Assembly: GCA_019239415.1 (NCBI GenBank)
Contig: JAFAZW010000051.1
Location: 1 to 63,934, forward strand
From: Alphaproteobacteria bacterium
Lineage (GTDB): Bacteria; Pseudomonadota; Alphaproteobacteria; Sphingomonadales; Sphingomonadaceae
Direction: 5' to 3'
Length of the DNA: 63,934 nt
Part shown: piece after piece, positions 44,936-53,333 of the stretch
Layout: each line of letters begins with the position of its first letter
Position numbering within the stretch: the stretch's first letter is position 1
Translations under genes and position numbers: made by a program
The notes under the pieces: model-generated
Told to the model about the DNA's origin: nothing
Database searches by the model: none
Seen by the model: the letters and a program-made list of their open reading frames with translations, nothing else

Positions 44936-46897
44936 TTACAAACCGAACGGATAGGTCGCGTCGTCGCCGGGGCGTTGCTCGCCCGCGAGCGGGCGCACGG
45001 CCTCGGTTTCGTCGAACCAGACCCAGGCGTCGAACTGCCGCGGCAGGGTCGCTTCGGCATAATGGCTCCAGCGTTCGGTCTCCGGCCGGTAGATGACGCC
45101 GATGAACCGCTCGAGGCGCGGGCGCATCAGCGCCTGCTCCAGCTCGGCGGGGATCCTCTCCTGCCTCAGGTCGAGAAGGAAGCGCGGCACGCCCGCGTCG
45201 TGGCACATCCGCTCGTAGCTGTCGGGAAGCGACGGCCGCACCTGCTTCACCGCCATCGGCTCGTCCCAGTCGTCGGCGGCGGCGACGGTGCCCGTATGGG
45301 TGCCGAAGCCGATCAGCCGCGCCTGCTCTCCGAACTTCTGCTTGGCGAGTTGGCCAATATTGACCTCTTCGCGCACTTCGCCCATTTCCGTGAAGCGGGC
45401 GTTGCCGACATGGCTGTTGTGGGCCCAGACCACCGCCTTCGCGCCGGGCCCCTTCGCGTCGAGGATCTGGCAAAGCGTCTCGAACATGTGCGTATCGCGC
45501 AGGTTCCAGCTCTCCGCCGCGCCTTCGTACATGACCCGGTAATAACGTTCGGCATTGGCGATCAGCCGGGCGTTGGCGGCGGCGTCGAGCCACTCGTCGC
45601 ATTCCTCGCCCAGGCAGTCCATGCGACGGTCGAGCAGCGCCTTGAGCATCTGGACGGCGCCGGCCTCGCAGCGGCCATAACCCTCGCTGATCGCCAGGCG
45701 CCCATAAGCCGCCGGGTCCCGGCTCCACGGGGCGAGGCAGGCGTAGCGCCGCTTCGCCAGCTTCGCCGCTTCCGGATCCGCTTCCGCCAGGAAATCGAGC
45801 ACGGCGCGGATCGAGCCGCCCAGATTGTAGAGGTCGAGGCCGTAGAAGCCGGCCATGGCCTCGTAGGCGCGCCCCTCGTTGCGGCGCCGCAGCCAGCGGA
45901 TGAAGGCGTCGACCTCCTCGTTGCGCCACATCCAGGTCGGGAAGCGCTCGAATGCCGCGTCCTCGCCCTCGCGGCGGGCGCGGTGGCGGACGTAGCGGTC
46001 GATCGTCGCGGCGTCCGGCCAGTCGGCCTCGACGGCGACGATCGAGAAGCCGTGCTCCTCGATCAGCCGTCGGGTGATCGCGGCGCGGGCGCGGTAGAAT
46101 TCGCTGGTGCCGTGGCTCGCCTCGCCGAGCAGCACCACCCGCGCGTCGCCGAATCGGTCGAACACCGCCCCGAAGGCAGCGCTCGCGAGGTCGGGCAGCG
46201 GCTCGGCCGCGGCGGCGATCAGCGCCGGGAGCGGGTCAGCCCCGGCCGGTTCGCGCCAGCCTTCCTCGCCGATGAGCGGCACGAAACGGACGGGGCCGAG
46301 ATCCTCCCGCTCGGTATCGGTTTCGGACGTGCGGGTCACCTTGACGAGGGTCTGGACGGTGTCGGGTTCGCCGAGCGGCATGACGAGAATGCCGCCGACG
46401 GCGAGCTGGTCGACGAGCGCTTGCGGAACGTGGCGGCCGCTGGCGGCGGCGAGGATCGCCTCGAACGGGCCCTCGTCCGGGAGGCCGGCGCTGCCGTCGG
46501 CCGCGACGACGCGGACGTTGCCGTAACCGAGCGCGGCGAGCCGCTCCCGCGCCGCGGCGGCGAGCTCGGCGTGCCGCTCGACCGCCACGACCTGGTCGGC
46601 GATCCGGCTGAGAACCGCCGCCGCGTAGCCCGAGCCGGCGCCGATCTCGAGCACGCGCGCGCCCGGGCGCACCCGCGCCGCCTCGATCATCAGCGCGACG
46701 ATATAGGGCTGCGAGATGGTCTGACCCGCGGCGATCGGCAGCGGCCCATCCGCGTAGGCGAAGTCGCGCTCCGCCTCGGGCACGAACAGCTCGCGCGGCA
46801 CCGCGCGGAAGGCGTCGAGAAGGCGGCGGTCGGCGATGCCACGGCCGCGGAGCTGCTCCTCGACCATCCTCTCCCTGAGCGCGGCTAAGTCCGGCAT
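44936..46897 (-). CDS. Fused protein-L-isoaspartate methyltransferase / erythromycin-esterase-like protein
   Basis: 653 residues in two parts. Residues ~1-205: PCMT (MVEEQLRGRGIAD, FVPEAERDFAYAD, GQTISQPYIVA, VLEIGAGSGYAAAVL SAM motif), which methylates L-isoaspartyl residues for protein repair. Residues ~235-650: EreA/ChaN-like esterase fold (VVLLGEASHGTSEFY with the catalytic His, FSIVAVEADWPD, VWAHNSHVGNA with a second His). The fused esterase part is usually annotated as erythromycin esterase, but macrolide hydrolysis cannot be inferred. Context (msrB, csbD, GFA) suggests protein repair or stress. No frameshift; a genuine single frame. Confidence 0.92.
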   Translation of the reverse strand: MPDLAALRERMVEEQLRGRGIADRRLLDAFRAVPRELFVPEAERDFAYADGPLPIAAGQTISQPYIVALMIEAARVRPGARVLEIGAGSGYAAAVLSRIADQVVAVERHAELAAAARERLAALGYGNVRVVAADGSAGLPDEGPFEAILAAASGRHVPQALVDQLAVGGILVMPLGEPDTVQTLVKVTRTSETDTEREDLGPVRFVPLIGEEGWREPAGADPLPALIAAAAEPLPDLASAAFGAVFDRFGDARVVLLGEASHGTSEFYRARAAITRRLIEEHGFSIVAVEADWPDAATIDRYVRHRARREGEDAAFERFPTWMWRNEEVDAFIRWLRRRNEGRAYEAMAGFYGLDLYNLGGSIRAVLDFLAEADPEAAKLAKRRYACLAPWSRDPAAYGRLAISEGYGRCEAGAVQMLKALLDRRMDCLGEECDEWLDAAANARLIANAERYYRVMYEGAAESWNLRDTHMFETLCQILDAKGPGAKAVVWAHNSHVGNARFTEMGEVREEVNIGQLAKQKFGEQARLIGFGTHTGTVAAADDWDEPMAVKQVRPSLPDSYERMCHDAGVPRFLLDLRQERIPAELEQALMRPRLERFIGVIYRPETERWSHYAEATLPRQFDAWVWFDETEAVRPLAGEQRPGDDATYPFGL

Positions 46898-46945
46898 GGC
46901 GCTCCCTTACCACGCGACAACCGCGGCGGCCGCGCCCCGTTCCGC

Positions 46946-47329
46946 TCAGCCGTCCAGCGCCGCCTTGGCCTGCTCCCAGTTGCGGCCGTCGAACGGGGTG
47001 ACCGTCACGACGAGCGAACCGGGCTCGTCAAGCGCATTCACGTTCACGCTCCAGGCATGCGGGTGCGAGCGCGGCTGGTAGAAGCTCTTGATGCCGCAGA
47101 CCGCGCAGAACAGGTGGTTCGCCGCCCCGGTGCCGAAGCGGTAGCTGGTCAAGGCATCCTCGCCCGAGAGCAGGCGGAAATCGCCGTGCGGCACGATGAG
47201 GTGCAGGAACCCCGTCGCCGCGCAGATCGAGCAGTTGCAGGAAAGCGCCTCCACCGCCCGCGGCACATCGGCCTCGAACCGCACGGCGCGGCAATGGCAG
47301 CCGCCGGAGATCGTCACCCTCTCGCCCAT
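46946..47329 (-). CDS. GFA family (glutathione-dependent formaldehyde-activating enzyme-like) protein
   Basis: 127 residues, Zn-binding beta fold. Conserved Cys motifs: GGCHCRAVRF, CNCSIC, and FCAVCGIKSFYQPRSHP. The family name comes from Gfa, but most members have no proven activity. The ATG at 47329 starts just before the first beta strand; the longer frame adds unrelated residues. It is upstream of the PCMT fusion gene on the same strand (48-bp gap) and divergent from the secreted methyltransferase-like gene. Confidence 0.88.
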   Translation of the reverse strand: MGERVTISGGCHCRAVRFEADVPRAVEALSCNCSICAATGFLHLIVPHGDFRLLSGEDALTSYRFGTGAANHLFCAVCGIKSFYQPRSHPHAWSVNVNALDEPGSLVVTVTPFDGRNWEQAKAALDG

Positions 47330-47415
47330 CTCCCGCCCGGGGATGGCAGACGCGTCGTTGTTATGGAAGCCGCCGGCGTGGTAACGCCTGCGCAACGACA
47401 GGAAGAGGAGAATTT

Positions 47416-48141
47416 ATGCGGATCACGTCCCTGGCGGCCCTGGGCGCGACGGCGCTCGCCTGCGCGGCGGCGGTCGCTTCGCCGAAGACGGACTGGAGGG
47501 CCGTCCTCGCCGACTCGGCGCGGCCGGATGCCGACAAGGCCCGCGACGCCGACCGCAGGCCCGCCGAAGTCGTCGCCTTCGCCGGCGTCAGACCCGGCGC
47601 CAAGATCGCCGAGCTCGCCCCCGGCGGCGGCTATTTCACGCGCATCCTCTCCGGCGCCGTCGGCCCCAAGGGCGTGGTCTACGCGATCGCCCGTCAGGAG
47701 ACGCCGGCGCTCAAAGCGATCGCGGATGCCAAGCCCAACGTGAAGATCGCGGTCTCGCCGCCCGGCACCATCGCCGTGCCGGAGCCGGTCGACATGGTCT
47801 GGACCACGCTCAACTATCACGACTTCAAAAACGTCAAAGTCGGCGACCGGGACGCGGCGGGGATCATCAACGCCGCCGCCTTCAAGGCGCTGAAGCCCGG
47901 CGGCACCTATTTCATCGTCGACCATGAAGCGGGCAAGGGCGTCGGCGCCACCGTCACCAACACCCTCCACCGCATCGAGGGGGCGACGGTGCGCCAGGAA
48001 GTCGAAGCCGCCGGCTTCCGCTTCGAGGCCGAAAGCCCCCTCCTCCGCCACGCGGCCGACGACCACAGCCAACGCGTCATCGAAACCGGCATCCGCGGCA
48101 AGACCGACCAGTTCATCTACCGGTTCCGCAAGCCGAAATAG
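47416..48141 (+). CDS. Exported class I methyltransferase-fold protein
   Basis: 241 residues. A signal peptide (LAALGATALACAAAVA) precedes a methyltransferase-like domain: KIAELAPGGGYFTRIL (motif I, ELAPGGG), a QE/ETPALKAI strand, DMVWTTLNYHDF, and LKPGGTYFIVDHEAG (motif III/IV). Class I SAM methyltransferases are normally cytosolic and SAM is not expected in the periplasm, so the export signal is odd; the domain may have another role. Shine-Dalgarno AGAGGAG. Sphingomonads and relatives carry similar exported proteins. Confidence 0.82.
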   Translation: MRITSLAALGATALACAAAVASPKTDWRAVLADSARPDADKARDADRRPAEVVAFAGVRPGAKIAELAPGGGYFTRILSGAVGPKGVVYAIARQETPALKAIADAKPNVKIAVSPPGTIAVPEPVDMVWTTLNYHDFKNVKVGDRDAAGIINAAAFKALKPGGTYFIVDHEAGKGVGATVTNTLHRIEGATVRQEVEAAGFRFEAESPLLRHAADDHSQRVIETGIRGKTDQFIYRFRKPK

Positions 48142-48171
48142 ACCGCGCCGGTCGAGCGACGGCAATATGCC

Positions 48172-48190
48172 CTCTTCCCGGCGGGGAGAG
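48172..48190. repeat. Short hairpin CTCTTCCC-GGC-GGGGAGAG
   Basis: An 8-bp stem with one G-T pair and a 3-nt loop between the convergent methyltransferase-like gene and phaC. Same family as the hairpin at 63310-63328. Likely a short dispersed repeat that may also assist termination. Confidence 0.5.
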
Positions 48191-48231
48191 GGAGTTGTCA
48201 GCGACTCTTGCCGCCTTCCCTGCTGCGCGAC

Positions 48232-50037
48232 CTATCCGCGATTCCGCACGTAGCTCCCGGGCGCCGGCTCGATTGCCTTGAGCCCACCCGCGCCGGGCAC
48301 CCGCGCCGGGACCTTCTCCCCCTTGCCGCCCTCGCTGAGCAGGCCCTGCCAATAGGGCCACCAGCTGCCGTCGCGCTTCTCGGCGCCTTCCAGCCAGGCT
48401 TCCGGCGTCTCCGGCAGGGCGTCGTTGACCCAGTAGCCGTGCTTGTTCGCCGCGGGCGGGTTGATGACGCCGGCATTGTGGCCGCTGCCGCCCAACAGGA
48501 AGCGCACTGGGCCGCCGAACAGCCTCGCGCTTTCATAGGTGGCGTTCCAGGCGGAGACGTGGTCGTCCTTGAGGCTGATGGCGGTGAGCGGCGTCTTCAC
48601 CGCGCCGAGGTCGATCGGCACGCCGCCGAGCTGCAGCGCGCCGGCCCGCGTCAACGCATTGTCGCGCAGGATGTCGTGGGCCCAGCTGAGCAGGAAAGCG
48701 CGCGGGATGTGGGCGCCGTCGGCGAACCAGTAGAGGATGTCGGAGGGCGGCGCCTCCTTGTCGAGCAGATAGTGGTTGACCACCGACGACCAGATGAGGT
48801 CGTTCGCCCGGACCGCCGAGAAGAGCGCCTGGAGGTCCTGCGCGGCCATGAAGCCCTTGTGGAGCAGATGCCGCTCCATGGCGCGCAGCTGCTCGGGCTC
48901 GGTGAAGGTCGCCCAGGTGCCGAGCTCGGAGAAGTCGAACAGGGTGCCGATAGTGGTCGCCGAAGCGACGCGGTCGCCCTGACCCTTCGCCGCGAGCCAC
49001 GCGAGGGCAATGCCGACGAGCGTCCCGCCCATGCAGAAGCCGAACAGGTCGACGCTGCGCTCGCCCGTCGCCCGCTCGATCGCATCGAGCGCGGCCACCG
49101 GGCCGAGCGCGATATAGTCTTCGATGTCCTTGTCGGCGAGGTCCGGGCCCGGATTGACCCAGGAGATGACGAACACGGTATGGCCCTGCTCGACGAGCCA
49201 GCGGATCAGGCTCGATTTGGGCTGGAGGTCGAGCAGATAATATTTGTTGACGAGCGGCGGCACGTAGAGGACCGGCCGCCGGTACACTTCGTCCGTCGCC
49301 GGCGCATATTGGATGAGCTGCATCAGTTCGTTCTGGAAGACCACGCTCCCAGGAGTCGCCGCGATGTCGACCCCGAGCTCGAACTCGCGTTCGGCCCGCC
49401 GGCGCACCAGCCCGCCATCCTCGGCGGCGTCGGCGAGCAGGTTGGCGAGGCCCGAGAGAAGGCTGATCGATCCGGTGTCGATCGCCCGCCGGATCGCCTC
49501 CGGGTTCGAAAAGGCGAAGTTCGCGGGCGACAAGGCGTTCAGATATTGCTGGGTGAAGAATTCGACCCGGGTCCGCGTCGCCGCGTCGAGGTCGGAGCCT
49601 TCGACCAGCTCCATCGCCCGCCGCGCGGTCAGCAGATAGGCCTGCTTCAGGTAATCGAAGACCGGCTCGTCCGACCAGGCGGGGTCGCTGAACCGGCGGT
49701 CGCCCCGCTGCGGCTCCGCGACCGGCTCGGGCTTCGCGCCGGCGGCGCGGGCGGCCGCCTGGCCCCACAGCGCCATCCAGTCGGCGGCGGCCTTCTGCTG
49801 GGCGCGGACCAACTCGTGCGGGTGGGTGAAAAGGTGGGCGGCAAACGCGCCGAACGCGCGCGCCGGCGCGGCGGGGTCGTAGGCCTGCGGCGCGTGCGGA
49901 TCGGCGGCGCGCTCGACCGTCGTTCCGGCAAGCTTGATCGCATTGGCGACGACCTGGCTCCAGGCGTCGGCGATTTCGGATGGGCTGGGGATGCTCTCGG
50001 GGAGCTTGAAGACGGGGTTTGTCGGAGTCTCGGCCAT
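48232..50037 (-). CDS. phaC: Class I poly(3-hydroxyalkanoate) synthase
   Basis: 601 residues. Polymerises (R)-3-hydroxyacyl-CoA into PHA granules. Lipase-like box GFCMGG with catalytic Cys335, Asp492 in SLKDDHVS and His520 in GSGHNAG, with spacing as in the R. eutropha class I enzyme. PhaC N-terminal domain (DPAWSDEPVFDYLKQAYLL; VEGSDLDAATRTRVEFFTQQ) is present. The ATG at 50037 gives MAETPTNP. No phaAB, phasin or PhaR gene is adjacent. The upstream flank holds a small divergent-region gene and a LysR gene. Confidence 0.96.
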   Translation of the reverse strand: MAETPTNPVFKLPESIPSPSEIADAWSQVVANAIKLAGTTVERAADPHAPQAYDPAAPARAFGAFAAHLFTHPHELVRAQQKAAADWMALWGQAAARAAGAKPEPVAEPQRGDRRFSDPAWSDEPVFDYLKQAYLLTARRAMELVEGSDLDAATRTRVEFFTQQYLNALSPANFAFSNPEAIRRAIDTGSISLLSGLANLLADAAEDGGLVRRRAEREFELGVDIAATPGSVVFQNELMQLIQYAPATDEVYRRPVLYVPPLVNKYYLLDLQPKSSLIRWLVEQGHTVFVISWVNPGPDLADKDIEDYIALGPVAALDAIERATGERSVDLFGFCMGGTLVGIALAWLAAKGQGDRVASATTIGTLFDFSELGTWATFTEPEQLRAMERHLLHKGFMAAQDLQALFSAVRANDLIWSSVVNHYLLDKEAPPSDILYWFADGAHIPRAFLLSWAHDILRDNALTRAGALQLGGVPIDLGAVKTPLTAISLKDDHVSAWNATYESARLFGGPVRFLLGGSGHNAGVINPPAANKHGYWVNDALPETPEAWLEGAEKRDGSWWPYWQGLLSEGGKGEKVPARVPGAGGLKAIEPAPGSYVRNRG

Positions 50038-50167
50038 GCCCGCCCTTAGCAACAGTCGGCGGCCCGGCGGAAGCGGGGACCTCGTCCCCGAAAGGGCGCC
50101 GGCGCCTCCCCCAGGGAGACCCCGGCCTTCGCCGCGGTAACCGGAGACCGATTGGCGTCCGCGGCGC

Positions 50168-50356
50168 CTACAGCGCCATCAGCTCCTCGACCGCGCCGCA
50201 TTCGCGGGGGGTAACGAAGAGGAACAGCATCGCCCGGTCCGGGTTGCGCGCGGCCCAGCCGGCTTCCGGATCCGTGGGCGTGCGGAAATGCTCATTCTGC
50301 GGCGCAGCGCTGCACTCTAGCTCGGCGTGGCCCGCGGCTGCTTCAGCCGTGAACAT
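50168..50356 (-). CDS. Hypothetical small protein
   Basis: 62 residues, soluble: MFTAEAAAGHAELECSAAPQ at the start and a C-terminal RAMLFLFVTPRECGAVEELM. No recognised domain. A good Shine-Dalgarno (AGAGGAAG, 7-nt spacing) precedes the ATG at 50356. It is divergent from the LysR gene (start 50473, 116-bp gap), the usual place for a LysR target. It is 130 bp upstream of phaC on the same strand. Short length limits confidence. Confidence 0.5.
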   Translation of the reverse strand: MFTAEAAAGHAELECSAAPQNEHFRTPTDPEAGWAARNPDRAMLFLFVTPRECGAVEELMAL

Positions 50357-50472
50357 GGGTGGCTTCCTCTTGAATGGGGTGATCCCCTCTCTCATAAGCA
50401 GCGGCACGGTTCCATCGGGAAGATGCCGAAATCGTTGTGCGGATTTCCGCATACCTCCCGGGAGGCGCCGCG

Positions 50473-51372
50473 ATGGCCGACTTCGACTGGAACGATCTGC
50501 GCGCCTTCCTCGCCGTCGCCCGGACGGGTCGGCTGACGGCCGCCGCCACCCGCCTGGGACTAGACCATTCGACGCTGTCGCGGCGGATCGCCGCGCTCGA
50601 GCATGGCCTCGGGGCCAAGCTCTTCGATCGGGCGCCAACCGGTTACACGCTGACCGAGCAAGGCACGCGGCTGGTGCCGATGGCCGAGGAGATGGAGCGG
50701 CTCGCGATCGGCGCGGCCGAAACGGTCGGCGGCACCGCGGCGAACGTCGCCGGGACCGTCCGCATCGGCTCGCCCGAGGGCTTCGGCAGCTGGTTCCTCG
50801 CCCCGCGCATCGGCCGCCTCACCGAGACCTGGCCGCAGCTGCGCGTCCAGCTCGTCGCCGCGGCCGCCACGTTCAGCCTGGCGAAGCGCGACGCCGACGT
50901 GGTGATCTCGGTCTCCCGGCCGCAGGACGGTCGGCTCACCGTCAGCCGCCTCATCGATTACGATCTCGGCCTCTACGCGGCCCCCACCTATCTCGCGGCT
51001 CACCCGCCCATAGCCGGCGCCGTCGACCTCAAGGGTCATCGCTTCGTCACCTACATAGAAGACCTGCTCCACTTCCCGGAGCTCGATTTCGTCCGTCAGG
51101 TCGCGCCGGAGGGGTGCACCGCCCTCGAAAGCTCGAACCTCGTCGCCCAGCTGCGCGCCACCGTCGCCGGCGCGGGCCTCTGCGTCCTCCCGGCCTTCCT
51201 TGCCGCCGGCGATGCGCGGCTGGTCCGCATCCTGCCGGACGCGATCGCGCTGACCCGCAGCCTCTGGCTCATCGTCCACCAGGACCTCGCCGAGCTGGCG
51301 CGGATCCGGGCGGTGGTCCGCTTCATCCGCGACGCCGTCGACGCGGAGCGCGCGCTGTTCAAGCTCGGCTGA
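50473..51372 (+). CDS. LysR family transcriptional regulator
   Basis: 299 residues. N-terminal winged HTH (DWNDLRAFLAVARTGRLTAAATRLGLDHSTLSRRI begins at residue 5) and a substrate-binding domain of the CrgA-like group (SPEGFGSWFLAPRIG, LGLYAAPTYLAAHP). The ATG at 50473 with GGAGGC upstream is chosen over an in-frame ATG at 50437. It is divergent from a 62-residue gene. Effector and targets unknown. Confidence 0.9.
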   Translation: MADFDWNDLRAFLAVARTGRLTAAATRLGLDHSTLSRRIAALEHGLGAKLFDRAPTGYTLTEQGTRLVPMAEEMERLAIGAAETVGGTAANVAGTVRIGSPEGFGSWFLAPRIGRLTETWPQLRVQLVAAAATFSLAKRDADVVISVSRPQDGRLTVSRLIDYDLGLYAAPTYLAAHPPIAGAVDLKGHRFVTYIEDLLHFPELDFVRQVAPEGCTALESSNLVAQLRATVAGAGLCVLPAFLAAGDARLVRILPDAIALTRSLWLIVHQDLAELARIRAVVRFIRDAVDAERALFKLG

Positions 51373-51420
51373 AGGAAAGGGCTCTGCTATCGAGCGGGTC
51401 TCGGCAGTTGGGGGAACGTC

Positions 51421-51894
51421 ATGACGAAGATCGCTCTGGCCGCTCTCGCCTTGTCCACCACCGCGCTCGCGGCGGTACCGGCGACCGTCCTGGTATCGAA
51501 GGTCGCCGTCGAAGACGGCTATGTCGCGCTGATCCTCGGCGAAGGCGGCGAGGCGCCGCTGCTGACGGCAAGCTACCGCTGCGTGCCACATTCCGACCGC
51601 TTCTACGCGCGCGAATATGACGACGACCGCGAGGGCATGGCCGGCGAGCTGCCGGACAGCCACTGGACGAAGCGCGGCTTCCATCGCGTCGCCTGCGACG
51701 CCACCTGCACAGCGGACGCCGCGCCTTTCCACAACCGCAACGAATGGGCGTGGCGCAAGCCGCTCGGCAAGGCGGACCTGCTCCGCGAGCTCGACGCGCT
51801 GCTGAAGCCGGCACCCGCCCTGCATGCGACTCGCGCCAGCCTCGCGGCCCGCGCCGCCGCCGTCGCCGATTTCCGCCGCCGCTGCGGGATTTAG
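51421..51894 (+). CDS. Hypothetical exported protein
   Basis: 157 residues with a signal peptide (MTKIALAALALSTTALAAVP). The mature region contains four Cys (SYRCVPHS, VACDATCTAD, RRRCGI), suggesting two disulfides, and a helical C-terminal half. No family recognised. It lies 48 bp downstream of the LysR gene on the same strand. Followed by a long inverted repeat. Confidence 0.65.
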   Translation: MTKIALAALALSTTALAAVPATVLVSKVAVEDGYVALILGEGGEAPLLTASYRCVPHSDRFYAREYDDDREGMAGELPDSHWTKRGFHRVACDATCTADAAPFHNRNEWAWRKPLGKADLLRELDALLKPAPALHATRASLAARAAAVADFRRRCGI

Positions 51895-51918
51895 GCTCGA
51901 CCACGGGATTTCGGGAAA

Positions 51919-52005
51919 CCGTTCGGGCTGAGCTTGTCGAAGCCCTGTCCTTCGCTCCAGCTCCAGACAAGAAAAGCAGGGCTTCGACAGGCTCAGCCCG
52001 AACGG
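51919..52005. repeat. Inverted repeat CCGTTCGGGCTGAGCTTGTC family, copy 2
   Basis: Arms CCGTTCGGGCTGAGCTTGTC..AAGCCCTG (from 51919) and CAGGGCTTCGACAGGCTCAG..CCCGAACGG (to 52005) are almost perfectly complementary over ~29 bp, with a ~29-nt loop. Copy 1 is at 4905-4980. This palindrome family is common in sphingomonads and other alphaproteobacteria. It fills most of the gap before the satP-like gene. Confidence 0.75.
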
Positions 52006-52111
52006 CTTTAGGCCTCGGTGCGAAGAGAGCGAACTCGCGACGAGGGTCCCGCTTGACACGCCGCCGCCTTGGCGGCCAGCCTGCCCTCGCATCGACAGGG
52101 GGGACACTCAC

Positions 52112-52702
52112 ATGGCCGATATCGATCCGGCGCCCGCCAATCCCGCCGCCCTTGGCCTCGTCGGCTTCGGGCTGACGACGGTCCTGCTCAGCCTGATCAA
52201 CGCAGGCCTGCTCCCCGTCGGCGGGGAAGGCGTGGTCGTGCCGCTGGCGCTCGCTTATGGCGGCCTCATCCAGATCGTCGCGGGCCTCATGGAATTCCGC
52301 CTCGGCAACACCTTCGGCACCACCGCCTTCCTCTCCTACGGCGCCTTCTGGTGGTGGTTTGCGTTCCTCCTCATCTTCGCCAAGACCGGAATCGTCGATC
52401 TCTCCCAGCCGGGGCCGACGGTGGGCGTCGCGCTGCTGCTGTGGGGCCTGCTCACTTTCTATCTCTGGATCGCCACCTTCCGGCTGCCGAAGATCCTGTT
52501 CCTGATCTTCCTTGCGCTGTGGATCACCTTCGCCCTGCTCGGCCTCGGCGCGATCATGAAGCAGCCCGGCCTTACCCAGGCAGGCGGGTGGCTCGGCCTG
52601 CTGACCGGGCTCATGGCGATGTACGGCAGCTTCGGCCTCGTCACCAACGCCACCTGGGGGCGGACGGTCGTCCCGCTCGGCGAGCGGCCCTTCGTCTCCT
52701 GA
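52112..52702 (+). CDS. GPR1/FUN34/YaaH (SatP-like) acetate/succinate transporter
   Basis: 196 residues, six TM. The family signature NPAALGLVGFGLTTVLLSL is at the N-terminus; AYGGLIQIVAGLMEFRLGNTFG and the FWWWF aromatic stretch follow. Moves acetate or other short carboxylates across the inner membrane with protons. First gene of a same-strand run (pdxH, CDF, phzF-like, OYE) but with a 52-bp gap, so it may be separate. Confidence 0.92.
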   Translation: MADIDPAPANPAALGLVGFGLTTVLLSLINAGLLPVGGEGVVVPLALAYGGLIQIVAGLMEFRLGNTFGTTAFLSYGAFWWWFAFLLIFAKTGIVDLSQPGPTVGVALLLWGLLTFYLWIATFRLPKILFLIFLALWITFALLGLGAIMKQPGLTQAGGWLGLLTGLMAMYGSFGLVTNATWGRTVVPLGERPFVS

Positions 52703-52754
52703 CGGGGCCGCATCGACGCTTGTGCCGGCGGCTTCGCGGCGGCAAAGGGCCGGC

Positions 52755-53333
52755 ATGGCCGACGACCCCGACGCGCTGTTCGACGCCTGGCTCACCGAGG
52801 CGCGGGAGGCGGAGCCGAACGACCCGACGGCGATGGCCCTCGCCACCGTCGACGCCGACGGCCGTCCGTCCGTCCGGATGGTGCTGATGAAGGGCCACGA
52901 TCCTCGCGGCTTCCTCTTCTATACCAACCTCGACAGCCGCAAGGGCGCCGAGCTCGCCGCCAGTCCCCGCGCGGCTTTGCTCTTCCACTGGAAGTCGCTG
53001 CGGCGGCAGGTGCGGATCGAGGGGCGGGTCGAAGCAGTGAGCGAGGGGGAAGCCGACGCCTATTTCGCCAGCCGCGGCCGCGATTCCCAGCTCGGCGCCT
53101 GGGCTTCGGATCAATCCCGCCCGCTCGACTCCCGCGCCGCCTTCGAGGCCCGCTACGAAGCCGTCCGCGCCCGCTTCGAGGGACAGGAGGTGCCGCGGCC
53201 GGCGCGCTGGTCGGGCTGGCGCCTGGTCGCCGAGCGGATCGAATTCTGGACCGACCGGCCCCATCGGCTCCACGAGCGGCGCCTGTTCACCCGCGACGGC
53301 GGCGGGTGGCGCGACGGGCTGCTCTACCCGTGA
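52755..53333 (+). CDS. pdxH: Pyridoxamine 5'-phosphate oxidase
   Basis: 192 residues, FMN-dependent. Oxidises pyridoxamine- or pyridoxine-5'-phosphate to PLP. Signatures: NAMALATVD-like TAMALATVDADGRPSVRMVLMKG, FYTNLDSRKGAEL, LFHWKSLRRQVRIEG, and the C-terminal WSGWRLVAERIEFW..RLHERR block. The ATG at 52755 gives the normal PdxH N-terminus. Its stop overlaps the next start (GTGA). Confidence 0.95.
   Translation: MADDPDALFDAWLTEAREAEPNDPTAMALATVDADGRPSVRMVLMKGHDPRGFLFYTNLDSRKGAELAASPRAALLFHWKSLRRQVRIEGRVEAVSEGEADAYFASRGRDSQLGAWASDQSRPLDSRAAFEARYEAVRARFEGQEVPRPARWSGWRLVAERIEFWTDRPHRLHERRLFTRDGGGWRDGLLYP

Noticed and set aside
44693-46888. 731-residue + strand frame antisense to the PCMT fusion
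   Set aside because: The minus strand carries intact PCMT and Ere motifs and the CsbD gene; the + frame has none.
44936-46897. Macrolide resistance gene
   Set aside because: The Ere-like fold alone does not show macrolide hydrolysis, and it is fused to a housekeeping repair enzyme in a stress-gene context.
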